Position numbers and translations under genes: made by a program
Notes under the pieces: model-generated
The model's database searches: none
The model's input: the letters and a program-made list of their open reading frames with translations, nothing else
Told to the model about the DNA's origin: nothing
In this document: one piece after another, positions 24,352 to 32,189 of the stretch
Layout of the letters: the number at the start of each line of letters is the position of its first letter
How positions within the stretch are numbered: position 1 is the stretch's first letter
DNA from: CAZSAT01 sp964604675
GTDB taxonomy: Bacteria; Myxococcota_A; UBA796; CAJQPC01
Reading direction: 5' to 3'
DNA length: 38,389 nucleotides
Assembly: GCA_964604675.1 (NCBI GenBank)
Contig: CAZSAT010000068.1
Coordinates: forward strand, 1 to 38,389

Positions 24352-24843
24352 ATGCCCGTGCTGATCGCCTTGATGCTCGCCTGTGACCCCGGCGAGACCA
24401 CGTTTTCGAACATCAACTCCGACGTGGACGAGGCCAGCGGCGTGGCCGCGCTCACGCTGTCGGCCGACGAGCTGGTGTTCACCGATCTCCAGCCGGACCT
24501 GGCCTACTCCATCACGCTCACCCTCGGCTCCGCGGGCGAGTCCAACCTGCTGATCTACGACGTGCTCATCGTCGAGGACGACCAGGCGGTGTTCTACCTC
24601 TCCGCAGCCAACAGCGAGGACCCCTCCGACGAGCTCGCGCCCGGCACGGACGCCGACTACGTGTTCACCGCCAACCTGCCCGAGGGCGTGGACTCGGCCA
24701 CGGCCAGGGTGCGCATCAAGACCAACGACCCGGACTGGCTCGACTTCTACCTGCCGATGAGCGCGAGTGCTTTGGTGGACACGTCGGACACCGCCGACAC
24801 GGGTGCGAAGGGCGACACGGGCAAGGCCGCTGGCGGCCAGTGA
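24352..24843 (+). CDS. Small lipoprotein with ASH/choice-of-anchor-like domain
   Basis: 163 residues. Start MPVLIALMLAC is a minimal signal with lipobox LMLAC; GGAG sits only 0-1 nt before the ATG, so the ribosome site is weak. The body (ALTLSADELVFTDLQPDLAYSITLTLGSAG, given as a beta-rich 90-residue Ig-like segment) and the phrase VRIKTNDPDWLDFYLP resemble ASPM/SPD-2/Hydin-type domains common in myxobacterial surface proteins. The C-terminus is Thr/Asp/Gly-rich (DTSDTADTG). The stop overlaps the next start by 4 nt. Confidence 0.72.
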   Translation: MPVLIALMLACDPGETTFSNINSDVDEASGVAALTLSADELVFTDLQPDLAYSITLTLGSAGESNLLIYDVLIVEDDQAVFYLSAANSEDPSDELAPGTDADYVFTANLPEGVDSATARVRIKTNDPDWLDFYLPMSASALVDTSDTADTGAKGDTGKAAGGQ

Positions 24844-25607
24844 AGCTGCACGCGCGGTGGTCGGCCCAAGCGCTCGACCTGCCCTCGCACGCCACCTTCC
24901 GCTGCCTGCTGGACCTCGGTGGCGGCGACCTCGCAGCCGGGTCCGACTACGGACTCGCGCTGCGCCGAGGTGGGGCGTGGTCGCCGTTCCCGTTTCCCGC
25001 GGGCGCGCGTCGGGAGGCGCGTCGCGTGGAGAGCCTGGCCCTGCACGAGGGCGCGCTGCATGTGGTCAGCGCGCGGAACCACTACGCGTGGCCCTTCGCG
25101 GGCGTCGCCCGCGGCGCGGGGTTCCCACGGGATGCCTACAAGGCCGACATCGAGCTCCGTGCGGTCTTCGCCCACCCCGACGGTCGCCTCTTGCGCGCCT
25201 GGCGGACCCACCTCGAGGGTGCCGGAGGCCCTGGAGACCTCATCAGCTTCGCGACCGACGGGGAACAGGTGTACGCCGGCTCCTTGGATGGCCGGCTGGT
25301 CGTGGTCGACGGACCCGAGATCCGACGATTCGACGGACCGGTCCGCTACCTGGCGTGGTCCGACGGCGCTCTGCACGTGGCGGCTGCTGGGGGGCTCCAC
25401 ACCTGGCGGTCGGGCGCGTGGAGCGAGCAGTCGGGTGAACCCTACGCCCTTCATGAGCACGAGGGTGCGCTGTATGCGCTCCGTGGAGGGGCGCTCTGGC
25501 GCGACGGCCTGCGGCTCGCCATCCCCTTCGTGCGGCCGTGGTCCCTCGGCAGCGCCGGCGTGCACCTGGCGGTGGGTGAGGTGGGCGGCTTGAGCATGCT
25601 GCGCTGA
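24840..25607 (+). CDS. Cytosolic beta-propeller-like protein, function unknown
   Basis: 255 residues from GTG 24840, coupled to the lipoprotein gene (GTGA). Several repeated units resemble propeller blades: LALHEGALHVVSARN, LAWSDGALHVAAAGG, YALHEHEGALYALRGG and DGEQVYAGSLDGRLVVVDG. There is no signal peptide. No catalytic motif is recognisable. A sensor or binding role is possible. It ends 15 nt before the convergent pseudokinase. Confidence 0.7.
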   Translation: MKLHARWSAQALDLPSHATFRCLLDLGGGDLAAGSDYGLALRRGGAWSPFPFPAGARREARRVESLALHEGALHVVSARNHYAWPFAGVARGAGFPRDAYKADIELRAVFAHPDGRLLRAWRTHLEGAGGPGDLISFATDGEQVYAGSLDGRLVVVDGPEIRRFDGPVRYLAWSDGALHVAAAGGLHTWRSGAWSEQSGEPYALHEHEGALYALRGGALWRDGLRLAIPFVRPWSLGSAGVHLAVGEVGGLSMLR

Positions 25608-25622
25608 GGCGCTGGCCGACCT

Positions 25623-26636
25623 TCAGTCCGAGCTGACCTCGACCTGCACCACCTCGGGGGTGGCCGGCTGCGCGAAGAGCGCGGTCACCCACGCCTGGCG
25701 CCCGGTGGCGACCGTGGGGCCGCCGAGGCGCACCAGGCCGTCGCGCATGGCCGCGGCCAGCTCGCGGGCACTCTCGGGCCGTCGGTCTGGCCGCTCGTCG
25801 AGGCAGGCGACCAGGGCCTTCCTGGCTGCGCGTGGCAGGCCCTTTCGGGGCAGGTCGAGGCTCTCGGTCAGCACGGCCAGCACGGTGCTCGACACGTCGT
25901 CCCGTTCCAGCGTCCGCCCGCTCGCGAGCAGCGTCGCCGCGAGGGCGGCCACGCTGTAGAGATCGGAGGCCACGGTGGCGGGTTCCCCGCGGAGCTGCTC
26001 CGGGGCGGCGAAGGCGTAGCGGTGCAACGCACCGTTCACAGCGCACGGGTCGAGCGGGAAGACGTCGCGGAAGCCGAGCAGCACCACGGCGCCTTCTTCC
26101 GTGACCATCACCTGGCGCGGGTGCACGTTTCCGTGGGGCCCCCCGGGGTGCAGCACCCTCAGCGCCTCGGCGAGGTCGGCCGCGATCGCGAGCGCTTGCC
26201 AGGGGGGCACGGCGCCCTCGTGCTGTCGAACGTGCTCCACCACCTCGGCCAGCGTTCGGCCCCGCAGGCGCGGCATGGTCGCGAAGGCCAGGTCGTCCTG
26301 CTCGCCCAGATCGAGCACGCGTGTGAGGCCCTCGCCGTGGAGCTCGCGACCTTCGGTGTAGGCCGCCAGGAAGCGCGCTCGGTGTCCGGCGGAGGCGCGC
26401 GGGTCGAGCACCTTCACCGCGAGCTCGGGACCGTAGGGCTGCGCCGCCAGCCGCGCGAGGTGCACCACGCCCGAGTCGCCGGCGGCCAGCTGCCCTTCCG
26501 GCGCGTAGGCGTCGAGGCGCCCCGTGGGGTTGTTCAGCACGATCGGCGCTGCGCCCTCCACGAGCACTGTGCCTTCGCGGAAGCAGAACTCGATCTCGAG
26601 CCGGTAGACGGCGTGGCACGCGGGACAGTGCTTCAC
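25623..26636 (-). CDS. Pseudokinase of the Hanks family with N-terminal zinc-ribbon remnant
   Basis: 337 residues from GTG 26636. The start MKHCPACHAVYRLEIEFC (C4, C7, C18) is a zinc-ribbon-like segment as found on myxobacterial kinases, but the last Cys is replaced (FCFREG). The kinase fold is clear: ELAVKVLD with K75, and YAFAAPEQLRGEP with APE at 211-213. The catalytic motifs are broken: the HRDxKPxN position reads HGNVHPRQ (Asp to Asn170, Lys to His172, Asn to Gln175), and DFG reads GFR at 188-190. It is therefore predicted not to phosphorylate, and may act as an allosteric partner or scaffold. Divergent from the membrane protein at 26696. Confidence 0.82.
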   Translation of the reverse strand: MKHCPACHAVYRLEIEFCFREGTVLVEGAAPIVLNNPTGRLDAYAPEGQLAAGDSGVVHLARLAAQPYGPELAVKVLDPRASAGHRARFLAAYTEGRELHGEGLTRVLDLGEQDDLAFATMPRLRGRTLAEVVEHVRQHEGAVPPWQALAIAADLAEALRVLHPGGPHGNVHPRQVMVTEEGAVVLLGFRDVFPLDPCAVNGALHRYAFAAPEQLRGEPATVASDLYSVAALAATLLASGRTLERDDVSSTVLAVLTESLDLPRKGLPRAARKALVACLDERPDRRPESARELAAAMRDGLVRLGGPTVATGRQAWVTALFAQPATPEVVQVEVSSD

Positions 26637-26695
26637 CAGCGCAGTATGGCTCTGGCGGTGGCCGCGTCCAGGGTGGCGGGTACCCTTGAGGCCGC

Positions 26696-28426
26696 ATGAG
26701 CACTCGTCGTGTCGACGCCGTCCTCCCCTGGGCCTTCGGCCTGGTGCTGGCTTGGTGGCTGCATCGTCCGATCTGGGCGGCGCTCGGGCGCTTGCTCCCC
26801 GGCGAGGCCGGGTCGGACGTCTTCCGCGCTCACTGGTCGCTCTGGCTCGGCGCAAGGTCCTGGCCCGAGCTGCCGCTGCCCACCAACCTCGCGGCGTTCC
26901 CCGCTGGCGCCGACCTGGTTCCGTTTCCGGGCGTGACCATCTGGTCAGCGGGTCCGCTGGTCAACTGGCTGGGCGCCGACGTCGCCCTTCCCCTCGTGGT
27001 GGGTGCGCACGCGGTGTTCGCGTTCGTCGCTGCCGCCTGGTGTGCGAAGACCCTCGGCGCGAGGCCCGGTGGGCAGCTGCTCGCCGGCGCGCTCTATGCG
27101 ACGCAGCCCGTGCTCGGTGGCGCCCTCCGGGACGGCACCCTGGAGATGCTGGCGGCGGGCTGGATGCCGCTGGTGCTCGGCGCCACCGTGGCGGTCGCCG
27201 GCGGCCGGTTGCGCTTCGTGCCGATCGCGGCGCTCGCCTACCTCTGCACCTGCCTCGAGTCGGTCTACCTCGCGAGCTTCACCGCCCTCGCGGTGCTGTT
27301 CGCGACGACCACCGTCCGGAGCCTCCGCGGGGCGCTCGGCCTGTTGGTCACGGCGGTCTTCGTCGGGTTCGGGGCGCTGGGGCTGTACTCGGTGCTGGAG
27401 CCGGTGCTCGGCCACGTGCGCGAGGCGATGAGCGTGGCCGGGGACAACCTGGGCACCCTGCGGCGCAACAACGCGGCGCAGCTCGGCTACCTGTGGGACC
27501 TGGCGGTCGCGCCGGGGAGCAGGGGCTGGTTCGTAGGGGTCATGTGGGCACCACCGCTGGCGCACCTCGGTGCGTTCGGGCTCGGGGTCTTCGCGCTCCG
27601 GCGTGGGTGGTGGCTCGCGGCCTTGGGGGTCGTGGCGCTGTTGCTCGCGATCAACCACGAGCTCGTCTCGGCCTGGGCGAACAGCCCGCTCGGCGAGGTC
27701 GTGCGCTTCCCACGTCGCTATGCCCTGCTGTCTGCGCTCGCGTTCAGCCTGCTGGCTGGCATGGGGCTCGCGGTGCTTCCACGCCGGGTCGAGCCGCTGA
27801 TCGGCGGCCTGGCTGCAGGCTACGTCGCCGGCTGGGGCGCGCACGCAGGCGGCTGGGTGAACGGCTACCCGAGCGTGGAGCTGCCCGAGCTCAGCTTCGC
27901 CGACGCGTTGGCGTCGGACGATGAGGAGGGCGCCGCCATGTTGGTGGTGCCCTACGAGCTCCCCGGGTCCCCCGACCGCCTGCGCAACGAGGCGCCAGTC
28001 TTCGCCGACCTGGGCGCCGACCTCGCGTCGAGCGACCTCTTCTACCTCCAGGCGCGGTCCGACAAGGCGTCGCTCTACGCCCCAGCGTTGCTGACCCTGG
28101 CGCCGCGGGACACGGCTCCCATCACCTTGCACAAGAACCTGAACGACCTCGCCTTCGCCTCGGTGGGCCAGCAGGTGCCGGGCTCCGCCAAGCAGGAAGC
28201 CGACGCCTACCGCTTCGAGCTGCCCTGGTTGACGGGAGAGGGCCTGAAGTATGTGGTGGTCGACGAGGCGCGCTTCGGGGACGAGGAGCTGGGCTGGCTC
28301 GAGGCCGCCCTGGGCCCGTGGACGCTGTCCCGGACACGCTACGACGATGGCACCGGCGTGCTCGTCTACCAGCTCTACGACGAGCGTCCGGAGCCGGCGG
28401 ATCCCCCCACGGCGCGCGCGTGGTGA
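26696..28426 (+). CDS. Polytopic membrane protein, GT-C-like
   Basis: 576 residues. About ten membrane helices (PLVVGAHAVFAFVAAAW, LLVTAVFVGFGALGLY, YALLSALAFSLLAGM) and a C-terminal soluble domain of about 170 residues (AAMLVVPYELPGSPDRL, YVVVDEARFGDEELGWL). The architecture suggests a lipid-linked sugar transferase, but no DxD or DE signature is decisive. The region DVFRAHWSLWLGA in the first loop holds an acidic residue. It overlaps the YihY gene by 4 nt. It could also be a hypothetical membrane protein. Confidence 0.65.
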   Translation: MSTRRVDAVLPWAFGLVLAWWLHRPIWAALGRLLPGEAGSDVFRAHWSLWLGARSWPELPLPTNLAAFPAGADLVPFPGVTIWSAGPLVNWLGADVALPLVVGAHAVFAFVAAAWCAKTLGARPGGQLLAGALYATQPVLGGALRDGTLEMLAAGWMPLVLGATVAVAGGRLRFVPIAALAYLCTCLESVYLASFTALAVLFATTTVRSLRGALGLLVTAVFVGFGALGLYSVLEPVLGHVREAMSVAGDNLGTLRRNNAAQLGYLWDLAVAPGSRGWFVGVMWAPPLAHLGAFGLGVFALRRGWWLAALGVVALLLAINHELVSAWANSPLGEVVRFPRRYALLSALAFSLLAGMGLAVLPRRVEPLIGGLAAGYVAGWGAHAGGWVNGYPSVELPELSFADALASDDEEGAAMLVVPYELPGSPDRLRNEAPVFADLGADLASSDLFYLQARSDKASLYAPALLTLAPRDTAPITLHKNLNDLAFASVGQQVPGSAKQEADAYRFELPWLTGEGLKYVVVDEARFGDEELGWLEAALGPWTLSRTRYDDGTGVLVYQLYDERPEPADPPTARAW

Positions 28427-29367
28427 GGCTCGGCGAAGGGGTGCTGGCGGCGCAGCAGCTGGGCTGGCGGGTGCGGCACCACGAGGTGCGTGCCCGCGGT
28501 GCGTCGATGGCTTTCTACCTGATGCTGGCCATCGCGCCGGCTCTGCTGGGCCTGCTCGGGGTGCTGTCGTTTCTCGATCTCGACAACGAGCTCATCCTCC
28601 TGCAGGGCCTGATCGATGGCGCCATGCCCCCGGAAGTGGCCAGCGTGCTGCAGCAGGAGCTCGGCAAGGTGCTCGACGTCGACGTCGGGCGCCCGCTCAC
28701 CCTCGCCTTGCTGCTGACCGGCTGGTACGTGAGCCGCGCGGTGGGGGCCGGCGTTCGGGGTGTGCAGACCGCCTGGCAGGAGGAGCAACACACCTGGCTG
28801 GCGCAGCGGCTCCTCGGGTTCGGTGCGGCGTGGTTGGTCATCCTCGGCACGGTCGTGGCCCTGGTGGCCCTGACCACAGCGGGCTGGTTGCTGAACTGGA
28901 CCGTGGACCAGGGCTGGGTGCCGAGCCAGCTGGCCGGTGTGCTGACCCTGGTGCGCTGGCCCGTGCTCGCGCTCTTGTTCCAGCAGGCCGTGAACCTGAT
29001 CTTCCGCCTCGGCCACCCCACGTACGCGCGCTGGGGGTTCTTCTCCACCGGCAGCCTGCTCGCCACCGTCGGCTGGATCCTGGTGACGCAGGCCTTCGAG
29101 CTCTACGTGCAGAACGTGGCCGACCTGGGCGCCACCTATGGCTCCCTGGGTACCGCGGTGGGGTTGTTGGTCTACCTCCACCTCGTGGCCACGGGCATCC
29201 TGCTCGGGGCGGAGCTCGACGCCTTGCTCGAGGACCGGCGCCTGGCCGCGGCCGCCAGGGCGAAGAGCCAGAAGCCGCCACCACCGGTGCCGCAGGTGCA
29301 GCCACCCGGTTCGTCCGCTGTGCCGGTGCCTCCGCCGCCTGTCGACGCTTCGCTGTCCACTCGGTAG
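28423..29367 (+). CDS. YihY/BrkB (virulence factor BrkB family) membrane protein
   Basis: 314 residues from GTG 28423 (GTGA overlap). Six predicted helices with YihY motifs: VRARGASMAFYLMLAIAPA, LTLALLLTGWYVSRAVGAG, ATYGSLGTAVGLLVYLHL and GILLGAELDALLED. The inner-membrane family is sometimes annotated as ribonuclease BN, wrongly, since that activity belongs to RNase Z. The last 60 residues form an unusual Ala- and Pro-rich tail (KPPPPVPQVQPPGSSAVPV). The 3' 196 nt overlap antisense with the metalloprotease gene; both reading frames show conserved family sequence in the overlap. Confidence 0.9.
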   Translation: MRLGEGVLAAQQLGWRVRHHEVRARGASMAFYLMLAIAPALLGLLGVLSFLDLDNELILLQGLIDGAMPPEVASVLQQELGKVLDVDVGRPLTLALLLTGWYVSRAVGAGVRGVQTAWQEEQHTWLAQRLLGFGAAWLVILGTVVALVALTTAGWLLNWTVDQGWVPSQLAGVLTLVRWPVLALLFQQAVNLIFRLGHPTYARWGFFSTGSLLATVGWILVTQAFELYVQNVADLGATYGSLGTAVGLLVYLHLVATGILLGAELDALLEDRRLAAAARAKSQKPPPPVPQVQPPGSSAVPVPPPPVDASLSTR

Positions 29368-30692
29368 CGCCACGAGAGCGCCGTGTCCGGCACGCCGCGT
29401 CTCGCGGTCGCGGCCACGACCAACCAGGCCTCGTCGGCGCCGTCCGCGGCCGGGATGGTGGCGCTGCCCGCGCCGTCGGAGATCGGGACCACCGTGTGGT
29501 AGCCGCCAGGGACCACCAACCGGACCGACCAGTCCGCGGCATTCGTCGCGCTGACGTCCGCCTCGAAGCCCACCCGAACGTCCTCGCCGAGGTCGGTGAA
29601 CCGCAGGTAGGTGATGCCCCACGGGTGGGTCTCGAGTCCCTCGGGCACGGTGGTCCAGCCGTCGGTCGCGCCTCGATGGGTGGCCGCCTCGAAGGCGCTG
29701 TCGAAGGTGAACTGGTAGGTCTGCACCCAGTCGTCGTACGCGTCGCCGTGTTCGTAGTCCCAGGTGACGTTGCGCCGGCCGAAGTCGGAGAAGGCCTCCT
29801 GGAGGTCCTCGCCGCGGTCCGCCAGGAGGCTGTCGAGCACGGCCATCGGGTCGGAGGGGTCGATGGCTTCGCCCTCGAGCCAGGCGTCGCGGATCAAGGT
29901 GCTGCCCGCCACGTGCTCGGTGAGGTAGCGCGGCCAGATGAAGGCGCCGTACTGGTGGTACTCCGAGAGGTCGAAGGTGCCACCGTCCGGGTAGTCGAAG
30001 AAGTCCACGGGCAGGTGAGGTTGGTAGGCCCAGCCGAAGAGGAACACCGCGTAGTCCGTGTTGTCGGGGTAGACCTCGCTCACCGACCAGGTCGCCGTGG
30101 CCTCCCAGAACCAGGCGCCGTCGCCCTCGTAGCCGTAGGTGCCCACGCCCGCCTGGATGGCGTGGAAGAACTCGTGCACACCGGTGACCTCGAGCAGGGG
30201 TTGGTCGTCCAGTGCCCCGGTGGACATCACGACCATCGGCCAGCCTTCGCCGTCGACCCAGTAGTAGCCGCCGTAGCCGAGCGAGCTGGGCGTGTTGCCG
30301 CCGGTGTCGCCCACGTAGACGTTGAACTTGTAGGCGTCGGAGCCCCATGGCGCGGTGTAGCCCTGCTCGTCGATCAGCGCCGCCCAGGTGTCTTCGAAGA
30401 CCTGGAGCGTGGCCTGGGCCTCCTCGTCGCTCACGCCGTTGCCCCAGCGGAGCACGAAGTTCTCCGACTCCAGCGCGCTCGGCGTGCCGTAGCTGTCGCG
30501 GGTGGCCTTCGTGGCACCGGGCGGGGGAGGGGAGGGGCGCACGCGTCCGAAGGCGCGCTCGGCGTCGGGCAGGCAGTGCTCGAGGCCCTGGTCGTGAGCG
30601 AAGGCGGCCACCGCCAGCAAGGCATCCGTGGCGCACAGCTCGACCTGGTCGAGCTGGTCGAGCGCGGCGTCGACGGGGGCGCAGGGGAGCAT
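29172..30692 (-). CDS. MXAN_6640-like metalloprotease with MYXO-CTERM tag
   Basis: 506 residues. The zinc motif HEFFHAIQ (H173-E-x-x-H177) with a later Glu (E197, FWEATATW) matches gluzincin-like MXAN_6640-type proteases. A beta-rich domain and a C-terminal MYXO-CTERM tag follow: CTCGTGG, the helix FWLFALAAAA, then RRR. The frame then continues 20 residues (SSSKASSSAPSRMPVATRWR) instead of stopping, into antisense of the YihY gene. No N-terminal signal peptide is visible (MLPCAPVDAALDQLDQVELC), and a TGA lies in frame 6 codons upstream of the ATG. Expected location by tag is the cell surface; the missing signal is unexplained. It is the last gene in the run with TonB-C and the signal peptidases. 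Confidence 0.85.
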   Translation of the reverse strand: MLPCAPVDAALDQLDQVELCATDALLAVAAFAHDQGLEHCLPDAERAFGRVRPSPPPPGATKATRDSYGTPSALESENFVLRWGNGVSDEEAQATLQVFEDTWAALIDEQGYTAPWGSDAYKFNVYVGDTGGNTPSSLGYGGYYWVDGEGWPMVVMSTGALDDQPLLEVTGVHEFFHAIQAGVGTYGYEGDGAWFWEATATWSVSEVYPDNTDYAVFLFGWAYQPHLPVDFFDYPDGGTFDLSEYHQYGAFIWPRYLTEHVAGSTLIRDAWLEGEAIDPSDPMAVLDSLLADRGEDLQEAFSDFGRRNVTWDYEHGDAYDDWVQTYQFTFDSAFEAATHRGATDGWTTVPEGLETHPWGITYLRFTDLGEDVRVGFEADVSATNAADWSVRLVVPGGYHTVVPISDGAGSATIPAADGADEAWLVVAATARRGVPDTALSWRYRVDSEASTGGGGTGTADEPGGCTCGTGGGGFWLFALAAAARRRSSSKASSSAPSRMPVATRWR

Positions 30693-30747
30693 CGGGCCAG
30701 GGTAGCCGGCTCAGTGGCCGCTTGGCGATGGACCCGGGACGGGGACG

Positions 30748-31443
30748 CTACTCGTCGTAGTCGTGCTCCTCGCCGACCTCCGCAGCGTTCCGGGACACGC
30801 AGATGCGGTCGCCCGCCTGCTCCGGGAGCTCGGGCCAGTTGCACGGCAGCACCTCGAAGCTGATCTCGATGCTGTCCCGACCCTGGCGCGCGAGCTCGCG
30901 GAAGAGCTGGGGGTCGGTCTCGAGCTCGTCCTTGTAGGGCTTTGCGCAGCCCTTGATCTTCAGCTTGGACACCTCGGCACCGTCGAGCTGGAAGCGGACC
31001 ATGCACAGGTCCTCGCCACCGCTCACCGGGTGTTGCGGGCGGGCGTACAGCCAGTTCTCCTGGCGACGCAGCAGGTCGCGAGCCACGTCCACGTCGACGA
31101 CTTCGACAGGCGGCTCGAAGCCCACCGTGACCACCGTGCGCGCAGCTACCGGGTACAGGCCATCCTTGTGGGGGTAGAAGCGCCACATGTTCGCCGCGGC
31201 GACGAGCGTGTCGACGAACACGTCTGGACAGTCCAGGACCTTGGGGTTCGAGGTGACGCCGAAGGGGTCGACGTCGACCTGCACGGTGCAGCTGGCCGAC
31301 AGTCCGTCCTCGCGGGCGGCGAGCGGGTAGTCCGGCACCACGTCGTTCTGGAACCGCAGGTCCTCGACCAGCGGAGGCGTGACGCTGTCCTCCGCGGGGT
31401 CGACGGGTTCCTCGGCCAGCGCCAACGCGGTGAGCAACCACAT
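30748..31443 (-). CDS. Secreted TonB C-terminal-like domain protein
   Basis: 231 residues. The signal MWLLTALALA (cleaved before EE) is short. Residues about 30-115 show a TonB_C fold: VVPDYPLAAREDGLSA, SCTVQVDVDPFG, WRFYPHKDG and ARTVVTVGFEPP. There is no membrane-anchored Pro-rich arm, so it is not a standard TonB; such stand-alone domains may bind envelope partners. The second half is acidic with Cys (CMVRFQLDG, GCAKPYKDE, PCNWPEL, CVSRNAAE). It starts 2 nt after the first signal peptidase gene. Confidence 0.75.
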   Translation of the reverse strand: MWLLTALALAEEPVDPAEDSVTPPLVEDLRFQNDVVPDYPLAAREDGLSASCTVQVDVDPFGVTSNPKVLDCPDVFVDTLVAAANMWRFYPHKDGLYPVAARTVVTVGFEPPVEVVDVDVARDLLRRQENWLYARPQHPVSGGEDLCMVRFQLDGAEVSKLKIKGCAKPYKDELETDPQLFRELARQGRDSIEISFEVLPCNWPELPEQAGDRICVSRNAAEVGEEHDYDE

Positions 31444-31445
31444 CG

Positions 31446-32189
31446 CTACTCCAGGGTCATGCCGAGCCGGGACAGGCGCGGCTTGCCGAAGAAGGGCGGG
31501 CCGCCGGCGCACGTGTCGCCGGAGAACCAGGTGATCTTGGCCTTCCCACGCATGTACTCGCGGGGGACGTAGCCCCAGACGCGGCTGTCGGCGCTGTGGT
31601 CGCGGTTGTCGCCCATCATGAAGTAGTGGCCGTCCGGCACGGTCACGGGGCCGTAGTTCGACAGCGTGGACCGTCCGGTCGATGTGAGCATCTGGTGCTC
31701 CGCGCCCATCAGGTCTTCGGTCAACAGGCGCGTGGGGTGGCTGTCGCAGCCGTCGTCGGTGAAGGTGTACCGCTCCTCGTACTCCTGATCCTGTGCGACG
31801 CCGTTGAGCACGAGCACGTTGTCGCGCACCTCCACGGTGTCCCCTGGCAGTCCCACGACGCGCTTGATGTAGTCGACCGCGGGCTCCGGCGGGTACTTGA
31901 ACACCACGATGTCCCCGCGCTCCGGGTCGTCCCAGCTCATCACCTCCACGGTGGTGAAGGGCAGTCCGAGAAAGCCCGGTCCATGGGCGAGGTCGAGCCA
32001 GGGCACGTGCAGGCCATAGGAGAGCTTCGAGACCAGGATGTGGTCGCCGATCTCGAGGGTGGGCACCATGGACCCGGACGGGATGCGGAAGGGCGACGCG
32101 AGCGTGGACCGGATGAAGATCACGGCGAGGATGGCTGGGCCCCAGGTGACCAGGGTCTCGCGCCACCCCCCCTTGGACCCGTCGCTCAC
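31446..32189 (-). CDS. lepB: Signal peptidase I (LepB), copy A
   Basis: 247 residues from GTG 32189 (4-nt GTGA overlap with copy B). One N-terminal membrane helix (about 15-32) is followed by the catalytic serine in SGSMVPTLEIGDHI (S40), the catalytic lysine in VDYIKRVVGLPGD (K109), and MMGDNRDHSADSR. This is the Ser/Lys protease that removes signal peptides at the outer face of the inner membrane. Two Cys (C148 in DDGC, C227 in GDTC) lie in an insert and near the C-terminus and are matched in copy B, so a disulfide is possible. The second copy directly precedes it. Confidence 0.95.
   Translation of the reverse strand: MSDGSKGGWRETLVTWGPAILAVIFIRSTLASPFRIPSGSMVPTLEIGDHILVSKLSYGLHVPWLDLAHGPGFLGLPFTTVEVMSWDDPERGDIVVFKYPPEPAVDYIKRVVGLPGDTVEVRDNVLVLNGVAQDQEYEERYTFTDDGCDSHPTRLLTEDLMGAEHQMLTSTGRSTLSNYGPVTVPDGHYFMMGDNRDHSADSRVWGYVPREYMRGKAKITWFSGDTCAGGPPFFGKPRLSRLGMTLE

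Noticed and set aside
28423..29367. Annotating YihY as ribonuclease BN
   Set aside because: That name comes from an old misassignment; RNase BN activity belongs to the RNase Z family, seen separately at 18177-19025.
28251..30863. 870-codon plus-strand open frame
   Set aside because: Spans three real genes on both strands and has an Arg/Val-rich product without domains; caused by high GC at third positions.
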